Shown: in pieces, positions 19,215 to 27,658 of the stretch
Numbering within the stretch: the stretch's first letter is position 1
Layout of the letters: every line of letters starts with the position of its first letter
Assembly: GCA_021811585.1 (NCBI GenBank)
Contig: JAJZOG010000015.1
Location: forward strand, 1 to 36,028
Length of the DNA stretch: 36,028 bases
Direction of reading: 5' to 3'
Source: a bacterium
GTDB taxonomy: Bacteria > Patescibacteriota > Doudnabacteria > UBA920 > VMFF01
Made by a program: the position numbers and the translations under genes
The notes under the pieces: generated by a model
What the model was told of the DNA's origin: nothing
Database searches by the model: none
What the model saw: only the letters and a program-made list of their open reading frames with translations

Positions 19215-20861
19215 ATGCCAGCAAAAGACATTAAATTTGGATACGAAGCAAAAAAGGCAATTAAAGCCGGAGTAGACAAGGCCGCAAACGCGGTTAAGGT
19301 TACGCTCGGCCCGACCGGCCGCGCGGTTATTTTGGATCGCGGGTTCGGATCCCCAAGCGTTACGGATGACGGCGTTACCGTGGCGAAAGAAATTGAGCTA
19401 GAAGACAAGTTTGAAAACGTCGGCGCCGCGCTCATAAAAGAAGTTGCCAATAAAACCAACGAAGCCGCGGGCGACGGCACGACAACAGCGACAGTGCTTG
19501 CGCAGAAAATGATAGACGAGGCCTTTGCCATTGTGGCCATGAATTCTTCCAAAGCCAACGATATTAAGCGCGGCATGGATAAGGCCGTGAAGTTTGTTGT
19601 CGAGGAATTAAATAAAGTTAAGAAAGATGTTAAAAACAAAGAGGAGATAGGGCAGGTTGCCACCATTGCATCCCTTGATAGCGAAGTTGGCAAGCTTATT
19701 GCCGAGGCCATGGAAGAAGTCGGACATGACGGTGTTATTACGGTTGAGGAAGGTCAGACAATCGGCATTCAAAAAGAAGTTGTTAAAGGCATGCGCTTTG
19801 ACCGCGGCTTTGTTTCCGCGTACATGGTTACAAATTCCGAGCGCATGGAAGCCGTTTGGGACGACCCGTACATTTTAATAACCGATAAAAAAATCTCTTC
19901 GGTGCAGGACGTCTTGCCGCTTTTGGAAAAAGTTGTGCAGTCGGGGAAGAAGGATCTGGTAATTATTGGCGAAGACGTCGAAGGCGAGGCGCTGGCGACA
20001 TTCGTGCTCAATAAATTGCGGGGTACTTTTAATGTGCTGGCTGTAAAAGCCCCGGGTTTCGGCGACCGCAGGAAAGAAATGCTCCAGGATATCGCCGTGC
20101 TCACAGGCGGCCAGTATATTACGGAGGATCTGGGATTGAAGCTGGATGTCACCGAACTCGCCCAGCTTGGCCGCGCCCGCAAAGTCATCGCCACAAAAGA
20201 GCATACCACAATAGTTGACGGCCAAGGCGAGAAGGCGGCCATAGAAGAAAGGGTTGCGCAAATTCGCACTGCCTTGAAAGAAACGAAATCGGATTTTGAC
20301 AAGGAAAAATTACAGGAACGGCTGGCGCGCCTTTCCGGAGGCGTCGGCGTAATTAAAGTCGGCGCATTTACCGAGACAGAGATGAAGGCAAAAAAGTTTA
20401 AAATTGAGGATGCGTTGAATGCGACAAAAGCAGCTGTTGAAGAAGGAATTGTCGCCGGCGGCGGTTCGGCTTTGGCAAAAATAGCTCCTGCTTTGGATAA
20501 GTTTGCGGCGAAGGTTTCGGAAAACGAAAGAGCCGGCGTTTTGATTGTCCGCAAAGCATTGGAAGCGCCTTTGCGCCAAATCGCAGAAAATACCGGGGTT
20601 GAGCCCTCGGGTATAATTTCATACGTGCAGGCAAGCGGCGCGCATGAAGGTTATGATTTTTCAGCATACAACGAATCTAATTGGGAGGCCGGCCGCGCGG
20701 ATTTATTTGAAAAAGGAATTGTTGACCCTGTAAAAGTTACCCGCCTTGCTCTTGAAAATGCGGTTTCAATCGCTTCTACTTTGGTGACCGCGGAAGCAAT
20801 TGTGGTGGATAGGCCCGAGAAAAAGGAAGGCCCTGCTGTTCCGCCAATGCCAGAATATTAA
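19215..20861 (+). CDS. groL: Chaperonin GroEL
   Basis: [45 protein letters not shown]...[14 protein letters not shown]; lacks a GGM-type C-terminal tail. Confidence 0.98.
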   Translation: MPAKDIKFGYEAKKAIKAGVDKAANAVKVTLGPTGRAVILDRGFGSPSVTDDGVTVAKEIELEDKFENVGAALIKEVANKTNEAAGDGTTTATVLAQKMIDEAFAIVAMNSSKANDIKRGMDKAVKFVVEELNKVKKDVKNKEEIGQVATIASLDSEVGKLIAEAMEEVGHDGVITVEEGQTIGIQKEVVKGMRFDRGFVSAYMVTNSERMEAVWDDPYILITDKKISSVQDVLPLLEKVVQSGKKDLVIIGEDVEGEALATFVLNKLRGTFNVLAVKAPGFGDRRKEMLQDIAVLTGGQYITEDLGLKLDVTELAQLGRARKVIATKEHTTIVDGQGEKAAIEERVAQIRTALKETKSDFDKEKLQERLARLSGGVGVIKVGAFTETEMKAKKFKIEDALNATKAAVEEGIVAGGGSALAKIAPALDKFAAKVSENERAGVLIVRKALEAPLRQIAENTGVEPSGIISYVQASGAHEGYDFSAYNESNWEAGRADLFEKGIVDPVKVTRLALENAVSIASTLVTAEAIVVDRPEKKEGPAVPPMPEY

Positions 20862-20920
20862 TTCAGCCAATGCCTGTAGATAATCTTAGTTAGCCCATAT
20901 TTTTTCAGGATAAAAATACA

Positions 20921-20949
20921 AAAAATTCCCTTAAATAAGGGAATTTTTG
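20921..20949 (+). terminator. Intrinsic terminator of groESL
   Basis: AAAAATTCCCTT-aaat-AAGGGAATTTTTGTT. Confidence 0.85.
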
Positions 20950-20969
20950 TTAATTTGAACCATAAAAGC

Positions 20970-20998
20970 TTGACAAAAAGAATACCATATGATAATAT
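20970..20998 (+). promoter_or_regulatory. Sigma70-type promoter TTGACA-17-TAATAT for the structured-RNA candidate
   Basis: TTGACA 20970-20975, TAATAT 20993-20998, between the groEL terminator and the structured region. Confidence 0.6.
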
Positions 20999-21004
20999 CC
21001 TGAC

Positions 21005-21490
21005 ATAAGTTTTTTAAAAATTTAATTCCCCCACAGCAGCCGCTCGGAACCCATATTTATCCTTGTCGGGTGGGTTCCATTATTAGCGGCTGTGGGAAAG
21101 GTAGTGAGCGCGGGTTTTCGGCAACCAATGGGTTGCCAATCACCTCCCGACCTCCCGCGCTCACGCGGGGCGGATTTACCCGTCCCGCATCATACGTCGC
21201 CAGCCGCCATGCGTGCTGGCTGGCGACGTTAACACCGGAAGGGGGCGCCTTTCAGGCCTCCCCTCACCCGACGTCCCCTTCCGGTCGTCGTCTGCGCTGC
21301 CATGTGGTGGCAGCGCGATTCCGGGTGGTTTTGTTGAACCACCCAAAACCGAGGTCAGGCAGCCCGCCTGCTCCTCTACCGCAAACCCAAGGAGGGTTAT
21401 GCAGAAAAATTTGTACCCTCCCTAGCATAGCGCTAGGGAGGGTACTCCACATAAAGACCGCCCGCGAACTAAGAAGTTCAACGGCGGTCA
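21005..21490 (+). ncRNA. Candidate large structured RNA, unknown class
   Basis: At least 11 strong consecutive or nested stem-loops read by hand between 21030 and 21489. Examples: 21104-21114/21154-21164 (11 bp), 21194-21205/21218-21229 (12 bp), 21234-21244/21275-21285 (11 bp), 21413-21426/21432-21445 (14 bp). GC-rich relative to flanks; no credible ORF; promoter upstream. Confidence 0.65.
21399..21425 (+). CDS. Possible 8-codon mini-ORF (MQKNLYPP) inside the structured region
   Basis: aaggaggg-tt-ATGCAGAAAAATTTGTACCCTCCCTAG; SD-like AAGGAGG just upstream; stop codon lies within the 14-bp stem. Confidence 0.25.
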   Translation: MQKNLYPP

Positions 21491-21514
21491 ATTTTATATA
21501 TTGCAATTACGCCG

Positions 21515-21613
21515 GCCACCGGTTGTACTTCAGATTAGAATTTGTTGGTCATCGGTAGTACTTTAGATTGGAATTTGTGCGTCACCGGTAGCACTTCAGA
21601 TTGGAATTTGTGC
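21515..21613 (+). repeat. Three tandem 33-bp direct repeats
   Basis: Units 21515-21547, 21548-21580, 21581-21613; consensus g[tc]ca[ct]cggt[at]g[ct]actt[ct]agatt[ag]gaatttgt[tg][gc]. Confidence 0.9.
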
Positions 21614-21621
21614 TAAAATTG

Positions 21622-21650
21622 TTGACAATTTTATTAAAATAATGTATAGT
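21622..21650 (+). promoter_or_regulatory. Sigma70-type promoter TTGACA-17-TATAGT
   Basis: TTGACA 21622-21627, TATAGT 21645-21650, 8 nt after the third 33-bp repeat; a GTCATG-caaaa-CATGAC palindrome at 21656-21672 covers the expected start site. Confidence 0.8.
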
Positions 21651-21809
21651 ATTTTGTCATGCAAAACATGACTCATGGCTCCTGATTTCGCTTAAACGGA
21701 TTGGGGGCAACTCTAAGGGTTTGTTTGGGTTTGTTTAAAATGAACCTTTAAAGTTGAAATTTCAAAAGGCCGTAAGGCCGAAATCCAAAAGGAGGGATAA
21801 GGAGGGATT

Positions 21810-22085
21810 ATGAAAAGATTAATGTTTGTGGTTTTGTTCTGGATAGGCATATATATGGTATTAATATATGCCTATGGAAAAGCAACCGATAAAATTTATC
21901 GGTTGCAAGATCAACAGGACGCCGCGGCATCGCGGCAGGTCCAGAAAATTCTGGATAAAAATGCCGCGAAGCGCGCGGTTGAGCGCGCGCTTGACCGGGA
22001 ACATTCCCGGCCGCCGCGGCGGCACGTCCGAGTTGCTCCGTCGGCAACATCAGGCGCTCCGGTGCCTGAGGTTCCGACACGATAA
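21810..22085 (+). CDS. Small single-pass membrane protein with charged C-terminus
   Basis: 91 aa, MKRLMFVVLFWIGIYMVLIYAYGKA...; preceded by aaggagggataaggaggg SD-rich leader and followed by a terminator. Confidence 0.75.
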   Translation: MKRLMFVVLFWIGIYMVLIYAYGKATDKIYRLQDQQDAAASRQVQKILDKNAAKRAVERALDREHSRPPRRHVRVAPSATSGAPVPEVPTR

Positions 22086-22104
22086 TATCTTTTTTTAAGC
22101 CGCC

Positions 22105-22147
22105 ACGGCCGACGCAACATTGTTTTGCGCCGGTCGTCTTTTTTTAT
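22105..22147 (+). terminator. Intrinsic terminator
   Basis: cGGCCGACGCAAcattgttTTGCGCCGGTCGtctttttttatt. Confidence 0.7.
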
Positions 22148-22239
22148 TAAATGCCGTTTTATAATTGAAATGCCGCTGATTCTTGAAAGAACCAGCGGCA
22201 TTTAAAGCTCATTTACCATACCCTTACCCCTCGCCTCGC

Positions 22240-22869
22240 TTACCCCGCCGCCGCTGCTTTTTTGTGGCGGCTATCGCATTTTTTTAAATATACATCAAAT
22301 TCTATATCCCTCCATTCCGGCTTAATTTCTTCAATAATCCAAACCCCGTGCAAAGGGTGGTCCATTTCTTGGATTACGAAGAAAAATAACGCCAAGAGGT
22401 AGGTGCCTACAAAAACGGAAAACAACCCGTCTTGTAGCGTGCGATTCTGCAACATCAAATATGCGATTATAATTGCAGAAATCGCAATCATCAACGTATG
22501 CACCAGAGGGGATATAGTTTCATCGCGCAAGCGCAGGAAAGTATCCATATCGTTTTCACGCACTGCGCGGTTCATTGCCATTCTTTTTTTCCACACCGTG
22601 TCGAATAAAACGGCGGCAAAGATACTGAACACAACTCCTATCATATGGAAGAGTGGTTCAGTTTCCCTGCTGACAAAAAATTGGAATTGGTGCCCAAAGG
22701 CCTCAAATGTCCAATTTCTTTCATAGCATACTTTATACCAGCAAATGTCGGCAAAAGCGCCGACAACCACGGGCCCAAAAGCAACCACGAGGCATTTAAA
22801 AAAATTTCTGAGAAATTTTTTGCATGCCTTTGCCTTTGACCCGCGCCGAACTTTTCGCGTGTAGAGCAT
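22240..22869 (-). CDS. Multi-TM membrane protein, unknown function
   Basis: Start at MLYTRKVRRG (22869) supported by GCAAGGAGGACTGTCATG; four or so hydrophobic segments. Confidence 0.7.
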   Translation of the reverse strand: MLYTRKVRRGSKAKACKKFLRNFFKCLVVAFGPVVVGAFADICWYKVCYERNWTFEAFGHQFQFFVSRETEPLFHMIGVVFSIFAAVLFDTVWKKRMAMNRAVRENDMDTFLRLRDETISPLVHTLMIAISAIIIAYLMLQNRTLQDGLFSVFVGTYLLALFFFVIQEMDHPLHGVWIIEEIKPEWRDIEFDVYLKKCDSRHKKAAAAG

Positions 22870-23053
22870 GACAGTCCTCCTTGCAAAAATTTGGAACGAA
22901 CAGATATTATAAAATAAAAAGATAAAAATGTAAAGGACTTTGGAATTTTGAGAATTCAGAGGCAGCTTGGCTAACTGGAATTGCTTTGACACAAATTGGT
23001 TTTTCCCTTAACATTAACATTGTCATATTTAAAAATCTTTAATATTTTCAAGA

Positions 23054-23224
23054 ATGGCAGTACCAAAAAAGCATAAGACCAGGTCAGGCAGAAACCAGAG
23101 AAGGTCGCACCACGCTCTTAAGATGAAATCGTTTGCGCTTTGCCCGAATTGCAAAGCGCCGGTTAGGCCCCACGAAGTGTGCGCCTCTTGCGGATACTAC
23201 AAAGGCCGGCAAGTAATAAAATAA
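23054..23224 (+). CDS. rpmF: 50S ribosomal protein L32 (absent from the supplied ORF track)
   Basis: MAVPKKHKTRSGRNQRRSHHALKMKSFALCPNCKAPVRPHEVCASCGYYKGRQVIK. Confidence 0.96.
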   Translation: MAVPKKHKTRSGRNQRRSHHALKMKSFALCPNCKAPVRPHEVCASCGYYKGRQVIK

Positions 23225-23253
23225 TTTAAGCGGTTTTTTAAATCGCAAAAACC

Positions 23254-23751
23254 ATGGCAAACAGGCATCTTTCCAGGACAGTGGCAATGCAAACGCTTTA
23301 CGAATGGGATTTCAACGGAAAGAAATCCGCGCTGCGGAATTTGGCGGCAGAGAATAAGAAAAATTTTGCGCCTGGCCTTGAAGACGAAGAGTTTATTTAT
23401 AATCTCCTCGATGGGGTTGAAAAAAATCTTCCGCAGATTGATGCCACGATAGTGGAGACGGCTCCCGAGTGGCCGTTGGACCAAATCACGATTATTGACA
23501 GGAATATTTTGCGGCTTGGAATTTACGAATTGCTTTTTGCCAAAGAGGTGCCGCCCAAAGTTGTCATTAATGAAGCCGTGGAACTTGGTAAGACCTTTGG
23601 CGGAGAATCCTCGGGCAAATTCGTGAACGGGGTTTTGGGCACGCTTTATAAAAAAATGTTTCCGGCAGAAGCGGCCTCGGAGAATCCGGAAGAGAGCGGG
23701 GCAGGAAACCAGGAATCAGATTCGGATAAGCAGGAAGCAAGCGGTTCGTAG
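23254..23751 (+). CDS. nusB: Transcription antitermination factor NusB
   Basis: [16 protein letters not shown]...[51 protein letters not shown]. Confidence 0.95.
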   Translation: MANRHLSRTVAMQTLYEWDFNGKKSALRNLAAENKKNFAPGLEDEEFIYNLLDGVEKNLPQIDATIVETAPEWPLDQITIIDRNILRLGIYELLFAKEVPPKVVINEAVELGKTFGGESSGKFVNGVLGTLYKKMFPAEAASENPEESGAGNQESDSDKQEASGS

Positions 23752-23834
23752 GATTCGGGAAGTGGTTGACGGCCGCTTTGCCAAAAATTATTTTTTAAGT
23801 ATAATATTGCTTAGGTTAAAATTTTAAAAAAGAA

Positions 23835-24134
23835 ATGAACAAAAACGAACTAGTTGAATCATTGGCAGCCAAACTTGGGGTCGCCAGATCAGAAGGAGAA
23901 AAGGTTTTAAATTCCTTCGTGGATGTCATAACAGAAGCGCTCCGCAAGGGAGGCGAGGTGAATATAGCGGGTTTCGGACATTTCGAGGTGAGCTCGCGCG
24001 CTCCCAGAGAAGGCGTTAATCCGCAAAATCCCAAAGAGAGGATCCGGATCGGCGCTGTCAAAGTACCCAAATTCAGAGCGGGAAAAAATTTGAAAGACGC
24101 GGTCAGGGCCGGGGGGCCGGGTTCAATTGGTTAG
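23835..24134 (+). CDS. HU/IHF family DNA-binding protein
   Basis: MNKNELVESLAAKLGVARSEGEKVLNSFVDVITEALRKGGEVNIAGFGHFEVSSRAPREGVNPQ. Confidence 0.95.
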   Translation: MNKNELVESLAAKLGVARSEGEKVLNSFVDVITEALRKGGEVNIAGFGHFEVSSRAPREGVNPQNPKERIRIGAVKVPKFRAGKNLKDAVRAGGPGSIG

Positions 24135-24162
24135 GGCTTAAATCCCAATTGAGGAAAATTTG

Positions 24163-24239
24163 CGGGATATGGCTCAATTGGCTAGAGCGCTCGCTTTGGG
24201 AGCGAGAGGTTCCCGGTTCGAGTCCGGGTATCCCGACCA
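24163..24239 (+). tRNA. tRNA-Pro(UGG), CCA encoded
   Basis: Acceptor CGGGATA/TATCCCG, anticodon loop TTTGGGA, GGTTCGAGTCC T-arm, terminal ACCA. Confidence 0.95.
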
Positions 24240-24417
24240 TATTAATTGGCGCATGTAATAGTGCGGCTTTTTTATTTTGCGCGGTTTCAAGCAGGTTTTT
24301 TTTGTTTCTTTATACAATTCTTTTTTTTGCCTCGTCCGGTATCATCAACCTAAGCAGGATTTCCAAACTAAACTGAGCACACGAAAACCAAATTCACGGA
24401 ATCGGAATGGACAGGAA

Positions 24418-24711
24418 ATGGACATACATTCAAATGTTACAAGGCCCTATATTTTTGTTGCCCTAATTTCCTTGGTTGCAGCTGTTTTTCTTTCGGCTCG
24501 AGGACATTTGGAGTATGGGCATACTGCTTTTGCTGCAAGCGGCAAGGCCGTCACAAGCATAACGCGGTCTCCGGGTTATGCCTATTCCCAAAGCACTGCT
24601 TTGGGATTGCAAAAATCAAAACAAATGTATTCGATTTCAGTTTTGCTGGCGATTTTAGGCGCGATTCTCTTGATCTTGCATGCCTGGGGAAACCGGAAAA
24701 ACGATTCGTAA
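24418..24711 (+). CDS. Small two-TM membrane protein
   Basis: MDIHSNVTRPYIFVALISLVAAVFLSARG...ISVLLAILGAILLILHAWG; upstream ORF extension overlaps the tRNA flank and looks spurious. Confidence 0.55.
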   Translation: MDIHSNVTRPYIFVALISLVAAVFLSARGHLEYGHTAFAASGKAVTSITRSPGYAYSQSTALGLQKSKQMYSISVLLAILGAILLILHAWGNRKNDS

Positions 24712-24712
24712 C

Positions 24713-24751
24713 GGCCTTAAGCGGATCCCCAAACAGGATTCGCTTAAGCCG
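24713..24751 (+). repeat. Long imperfect inverted repeat (hairpin)
   Basis: GGCCTTAAGCGGATCC-ccaaaca-GGATTCGCTTAAGCC; no U-tract. Confidence 0.6.
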
Positions 24752-24835
24752 CAGCAGCTGGAAACTTACGTGGCAGCAGCTTGGAAATATGGCAGTAGCT
24801 TAGAAACTTAAATGAAAAGGAAAAGGTCTCGCTGA

Positions 24836-26062
24836 ATGTTAAAAATAACCGGCATTATTCTGCTTATTATATCTTTAGCCCTGGCGGTTTTTGTTTTCTA
24901 TCGCAATAATCCCAGGTCTTCGGAGCCGATAATTTTTTCACCGCGGGAGATTTTGGGCGGCACCTGGCACGCTTATAAATTGAATTATATCGAGGCGTCC
25001 ACAGGCAGAACCGCGGATTTTTCCAAGGGCAATATCAGCACTTCCGAAGCCGAAAGTTATGCCATGCTCCGTTCGGTATGGTGGGATGACCAAAACACGT
25101 TTAACCAAAGCTGGTCCTGGACGCAGAAATTTCTCCAGCATAAAAATGACCATTTATTTTCCTGGCTTTACGGCCAAGAGCCTGGTGGCAGTTACGGCGT
25201 ATTAACCGCGCAAAGCGGGCAGAACAGCGCCAGCGATGCGGATGAGGATATTGCTTTGGCTCTGCTGTTTGCAAGCAAAAGATGGGGCAATGTTGCGTAT
25301 GAAAATGACGCGCGCGCAATCATCCAAGATATTTGGAGCAAAGAAGTCGCCGTGATCCGCGGGCAGCCGTATTTGCTTGCTAACAATATCGAGAAAACTT
25401 CCGGCAAGCAGGATTACATAATGGACCCTTCTTATTTTGCGCCGTACGAATATAGGATTTTCGCGAAAATCGATCCAGCCGACAATTGGAACGGGCTTGT
25501 AGATACCTCGTATCAGGTTCTTGAAAACAGCGCAAAAATGAATCTGGGCTACGGCAGTTCGGACGGGCTTCCGCCGGACTGGATCTTAATTAATAAAAAT
25601 ACGGGTGCGCTTGTGCGCGCCCAAAACCAGAGTTTGGATTCAAATTACGGCTACGATGCCCTGCGCATTCCTTTCCGTTTGGCATTGGACTGGTCTTGGT
25701 TCAAAGACCCGCGCGATAAGCAGGTGCTTGCCGGCTTTTCATTCCTAAATGGGCAATGGCAGGCAAACCATTCTTTATATGCCGATTATGCCCACGACGG
25801 TTCGGTTGTGCAAACGCAGGAAATACCCGCAATGTACGGCGGTGCCATAGCGTATTTTATGCTTGAGCATCCGAACGAGGCCAAGCAGGTATACGCAAGC
25901 AAGCTTGCATCGCTTTATAATCCGGACACGCTTTCCTGGGCTTCCACGCTAAGCTATTACGACGACAATTGGGCATGGTTTGGGATCGGGCTTTACAATA
26001 ATTACCTTATCAATTTGTATGGCGCAGGCAGCAGCGCAGGCAGCAGCTCAGGCAGCAGTTAA
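24836..26062 (+). CDS. Glycoside hydrolase family 8 (endoglucanase/BcsZ-like), membrane-anchored
   Basis: ARSV-type region ISTSEAESYAMLRSVWWDDQNTFNQSWSWTQKFL, ASDADEDIALALLFASKRWG, N-terminal TM; Ser/Gly repeat tail. Confidence 0.88.
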   Translation: MLKITGIILLIISLALAVFVFYRNNPRSSEPIIFSPREILGGTWHAYKLNYIEASTGRTADFSKGNISTSEAESYAMLRSVWWDDQNTFNQSWSWTQKFLQHKNDHLFSWLYGQEPGGSYGVLTAQSGQNSASDADEDIALALLFASKRWGNVAYENDARAIIQDIWSKEVAVIRGQPYLLANNIEKTSGKQDYIMDPSYFAPYEYRIFAKIDPADNWNGLVDTSYQVLENSAKMNLGYGSSDGLPPDWILINKNTGALVRAQNQSLDSNYGYDALRIPFRLALDWSWFKDPRDKQVLAGFSFLNGQWQANHSLYADYAHDGSVVQTQEIPAMYGGAIAYFMLEHPNEAKQVYASKLASLYNPDTLSWASTLSYYDDNWAWFGIGLYNNYLINLYGAGSSAGSSSGSS

Positions 26063-26108
26063 ATAAAATAGGCGGTTGGCAGCACAAATAATTAATCAAA
26101 AAAATTTT

Positions 26109-27614
26109 ATGAGAGAAAAAGATGATTTTCTAAAAACGAATGAGATTCCCGCCATCCTGATTGCCGCAAATTATGTGCTGGCGTCCGTATATTTTTTCCT
26201 TATTGCGTTTTATTTCAAGCCCGGAAATCCGTATCTTTTCGGCTTGCTTGTTTTTACCGAGGTCTTCCATATTTGGCAGGCATTCACTTTTTGGTACACG
26301 ATCTCCGCGCTCAAAGCGCCGGAGCGGAAATTTGATCCAAATTTCAATCCGCCTGTTGACGTGTTTATAACGGTTTGCGGGGAGCCGGTTGAGATAGTTG
26401 AAGAAACCGCGATTGCGGCGCTGAACCTCGATTATCCGAAATTTAAAATTTATCTGCTCAACGACGGCTTTGTCCGGAATAAAAAAAATTGGCAAGAAAT
26501 CGAAGCGCTTGCAGAGCGGCTCAAGATAGGTTGCATTACAAGGAGAGTTCCGGGCGGCGCAAAAGCGGGGAACATAAACAACGGCTTGGCGTTGAGCGGC
26601 GCGGAATTTGTCGCGGTTTTTGATGCCGACCACGTGCCGCGCCCGGATTTTTTGCGCAAAACAGTAGGTTATTTTTCCGATGATAAAGTGGCTTTTGTCC
26701 AGACGCCGCAATATTATAAAAATCACGCGGACAATTATATCACTTCCGGCGCGTGGGACCAGCAGGAATTGTTTTTCGGCCCCATTTGCCGCGGCAAGGA
26801 CAGGATGAATTCGGCGTTCATGTGCGGCACCAACATGGTTTTGCGGCGAAGCGCGATCATGCAAGTTGGAGGCATGTGCGAAGATAACATTGCCGAAGAT
26901 TTTGCCACCTCGGTGTTTGTGCATCAAAAAGGGTGGAAATCCGTGTACGTGCCCGAGCTTCTCGCCGAAGGCCTGGCGCCCGAGGATTTCCGTTCTTATT
27001 CGCGCCAGCAGTACAGGTGGGCGCGCGGCAGCTTGGAGGTTTTGTTTTGGTACAACCCGCTTTTCAGGAAAGGATTAAGCTTTAAACAGCGCCTGCAATA
27101 TTTGGCGTCGGCAAGCTATTATTTTTCCGGCGCGGTTATTTTAATAAACGCAATTTTGCCCGTGATATTTTTCTTTACCGGCCAGGTGCCGCTGGTAATT
27201 TCCACAATGTCATTGGCGGCGATTTTCCTGCCGTATATTTTCCTCACGGTTTATACTCTCGGCGTGGCAACGAATTTCTCGTACTCGTACAAAGCAATCG
27301 CGTTTTCGATCGGATTGTTTGATGCGCATTTGCGCGCCATTGTCTCGGTCTTATTCGGCAAGCGAGATGCCTTTTCCGTAACCGCAAAGCGTTCGGAAGC
27401 GGGCAATTACATTCATATGGTAATACCGCAGCTGATTTACGACGGCATAGTTGTTGCCGGCGTATTTATTGCCGCCGCGCGCGGAGGAATTACGCCCGCG
27501 TTTCTTTCCAACCTGGCTTGGGCATTTTTGAATGTCATAATTTTCTCGGTATTCATGGCAGCGGCGTTTCCGCAGGCGCAAAAAGTCAGGGAGCCGGTCA
27601 GGGTGGCGGCTTGA
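26109..27614 (+). CDS. Processive glycosyltransferase family 2, cellulose-synthase (BcsA)-like
   Basis: DVFITVCGEP, FDADHVPRPDFL, EDNIAEDFATS, QQYRWARGSLEV (QxxRW), flanking TM helices; no PilZ domain apparent. Confidence 0.88.
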   Translation: MREKDDFLKTNEIPAILIAANYVLASVYFFLIAFYFKPGNPYLFGLLVFTEVFHIWQAFTFWYTISALKAPERKFDPNFNPPVDVFITVCGEPVEIVEETAIAALNLDYPKFKIYLLNDGFVRNKKNWQEIEALAERLKIGCITRRVPGGAKAGNINNGLALSGAEFVAVFDADHVPRPDFLRKTVGYFSDDKVAFVQTPQYYKNHADNYITSGAWDQQELFFGPICRGKDRMNSAFMCGTNMVLRRSAIMQVGGMCEDNIAEDFATSVFVHQKGWKSVYVPELLAEGLAPEDFRSYSRQQYRWARGSLEVLFWYNPLFRKGLSFKQRLQYLASASYYFSGAVILINAILPVIFFFTGQVPLVISTMSLAAIFLPYIFLTVYTLGVATNFSYSYKAIAFSIGLFDAHLRAIVSVLFGKRDAFSVTAKRSEAGNYIHMVIPQLIYDGIVVAGVFIAAARGGITPAFLSNLAWAFLNVIIFSVFMAAAFPQAQKVREPVRVAA

Positions 27615-27658
27615 GAAAGAATGCCTGCCAATCAATAAATCTAAAAAATAAATCAGCA

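Noticed and set aside
19769-20554. 261-aa minus-strand ORF inside groEL
   Set aside because: Antisense shadow of a strongly conserved gene.
21005-21490. Structured region as tmRNA, RNase P RNA, SRP RNA or 6S RNA
   Set aside because: No tRNA-like ends or ALAA-type tag, no GAGGAAAGTCC-like P4 motif, no SRP Alu/GGAA signature, and not a single long 6S-like hairpin. A covariance-model search is still needed.
21070-21558. 162-aa ORF (MGSIISGCGK...) across the structured region
   Set aside because: Low-complexity, P/R/S-rich translation, no SD, overlaps stacked perfect hairpins and runs into the 33-bp repeats; better explained as noise in GC-rich ncRNA DNA.
21515-21613. Three 33-bp repeats as a CRISPR array
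   Set aside because: Units are directly adjacent with no spacers and there are no cas genes in the window.
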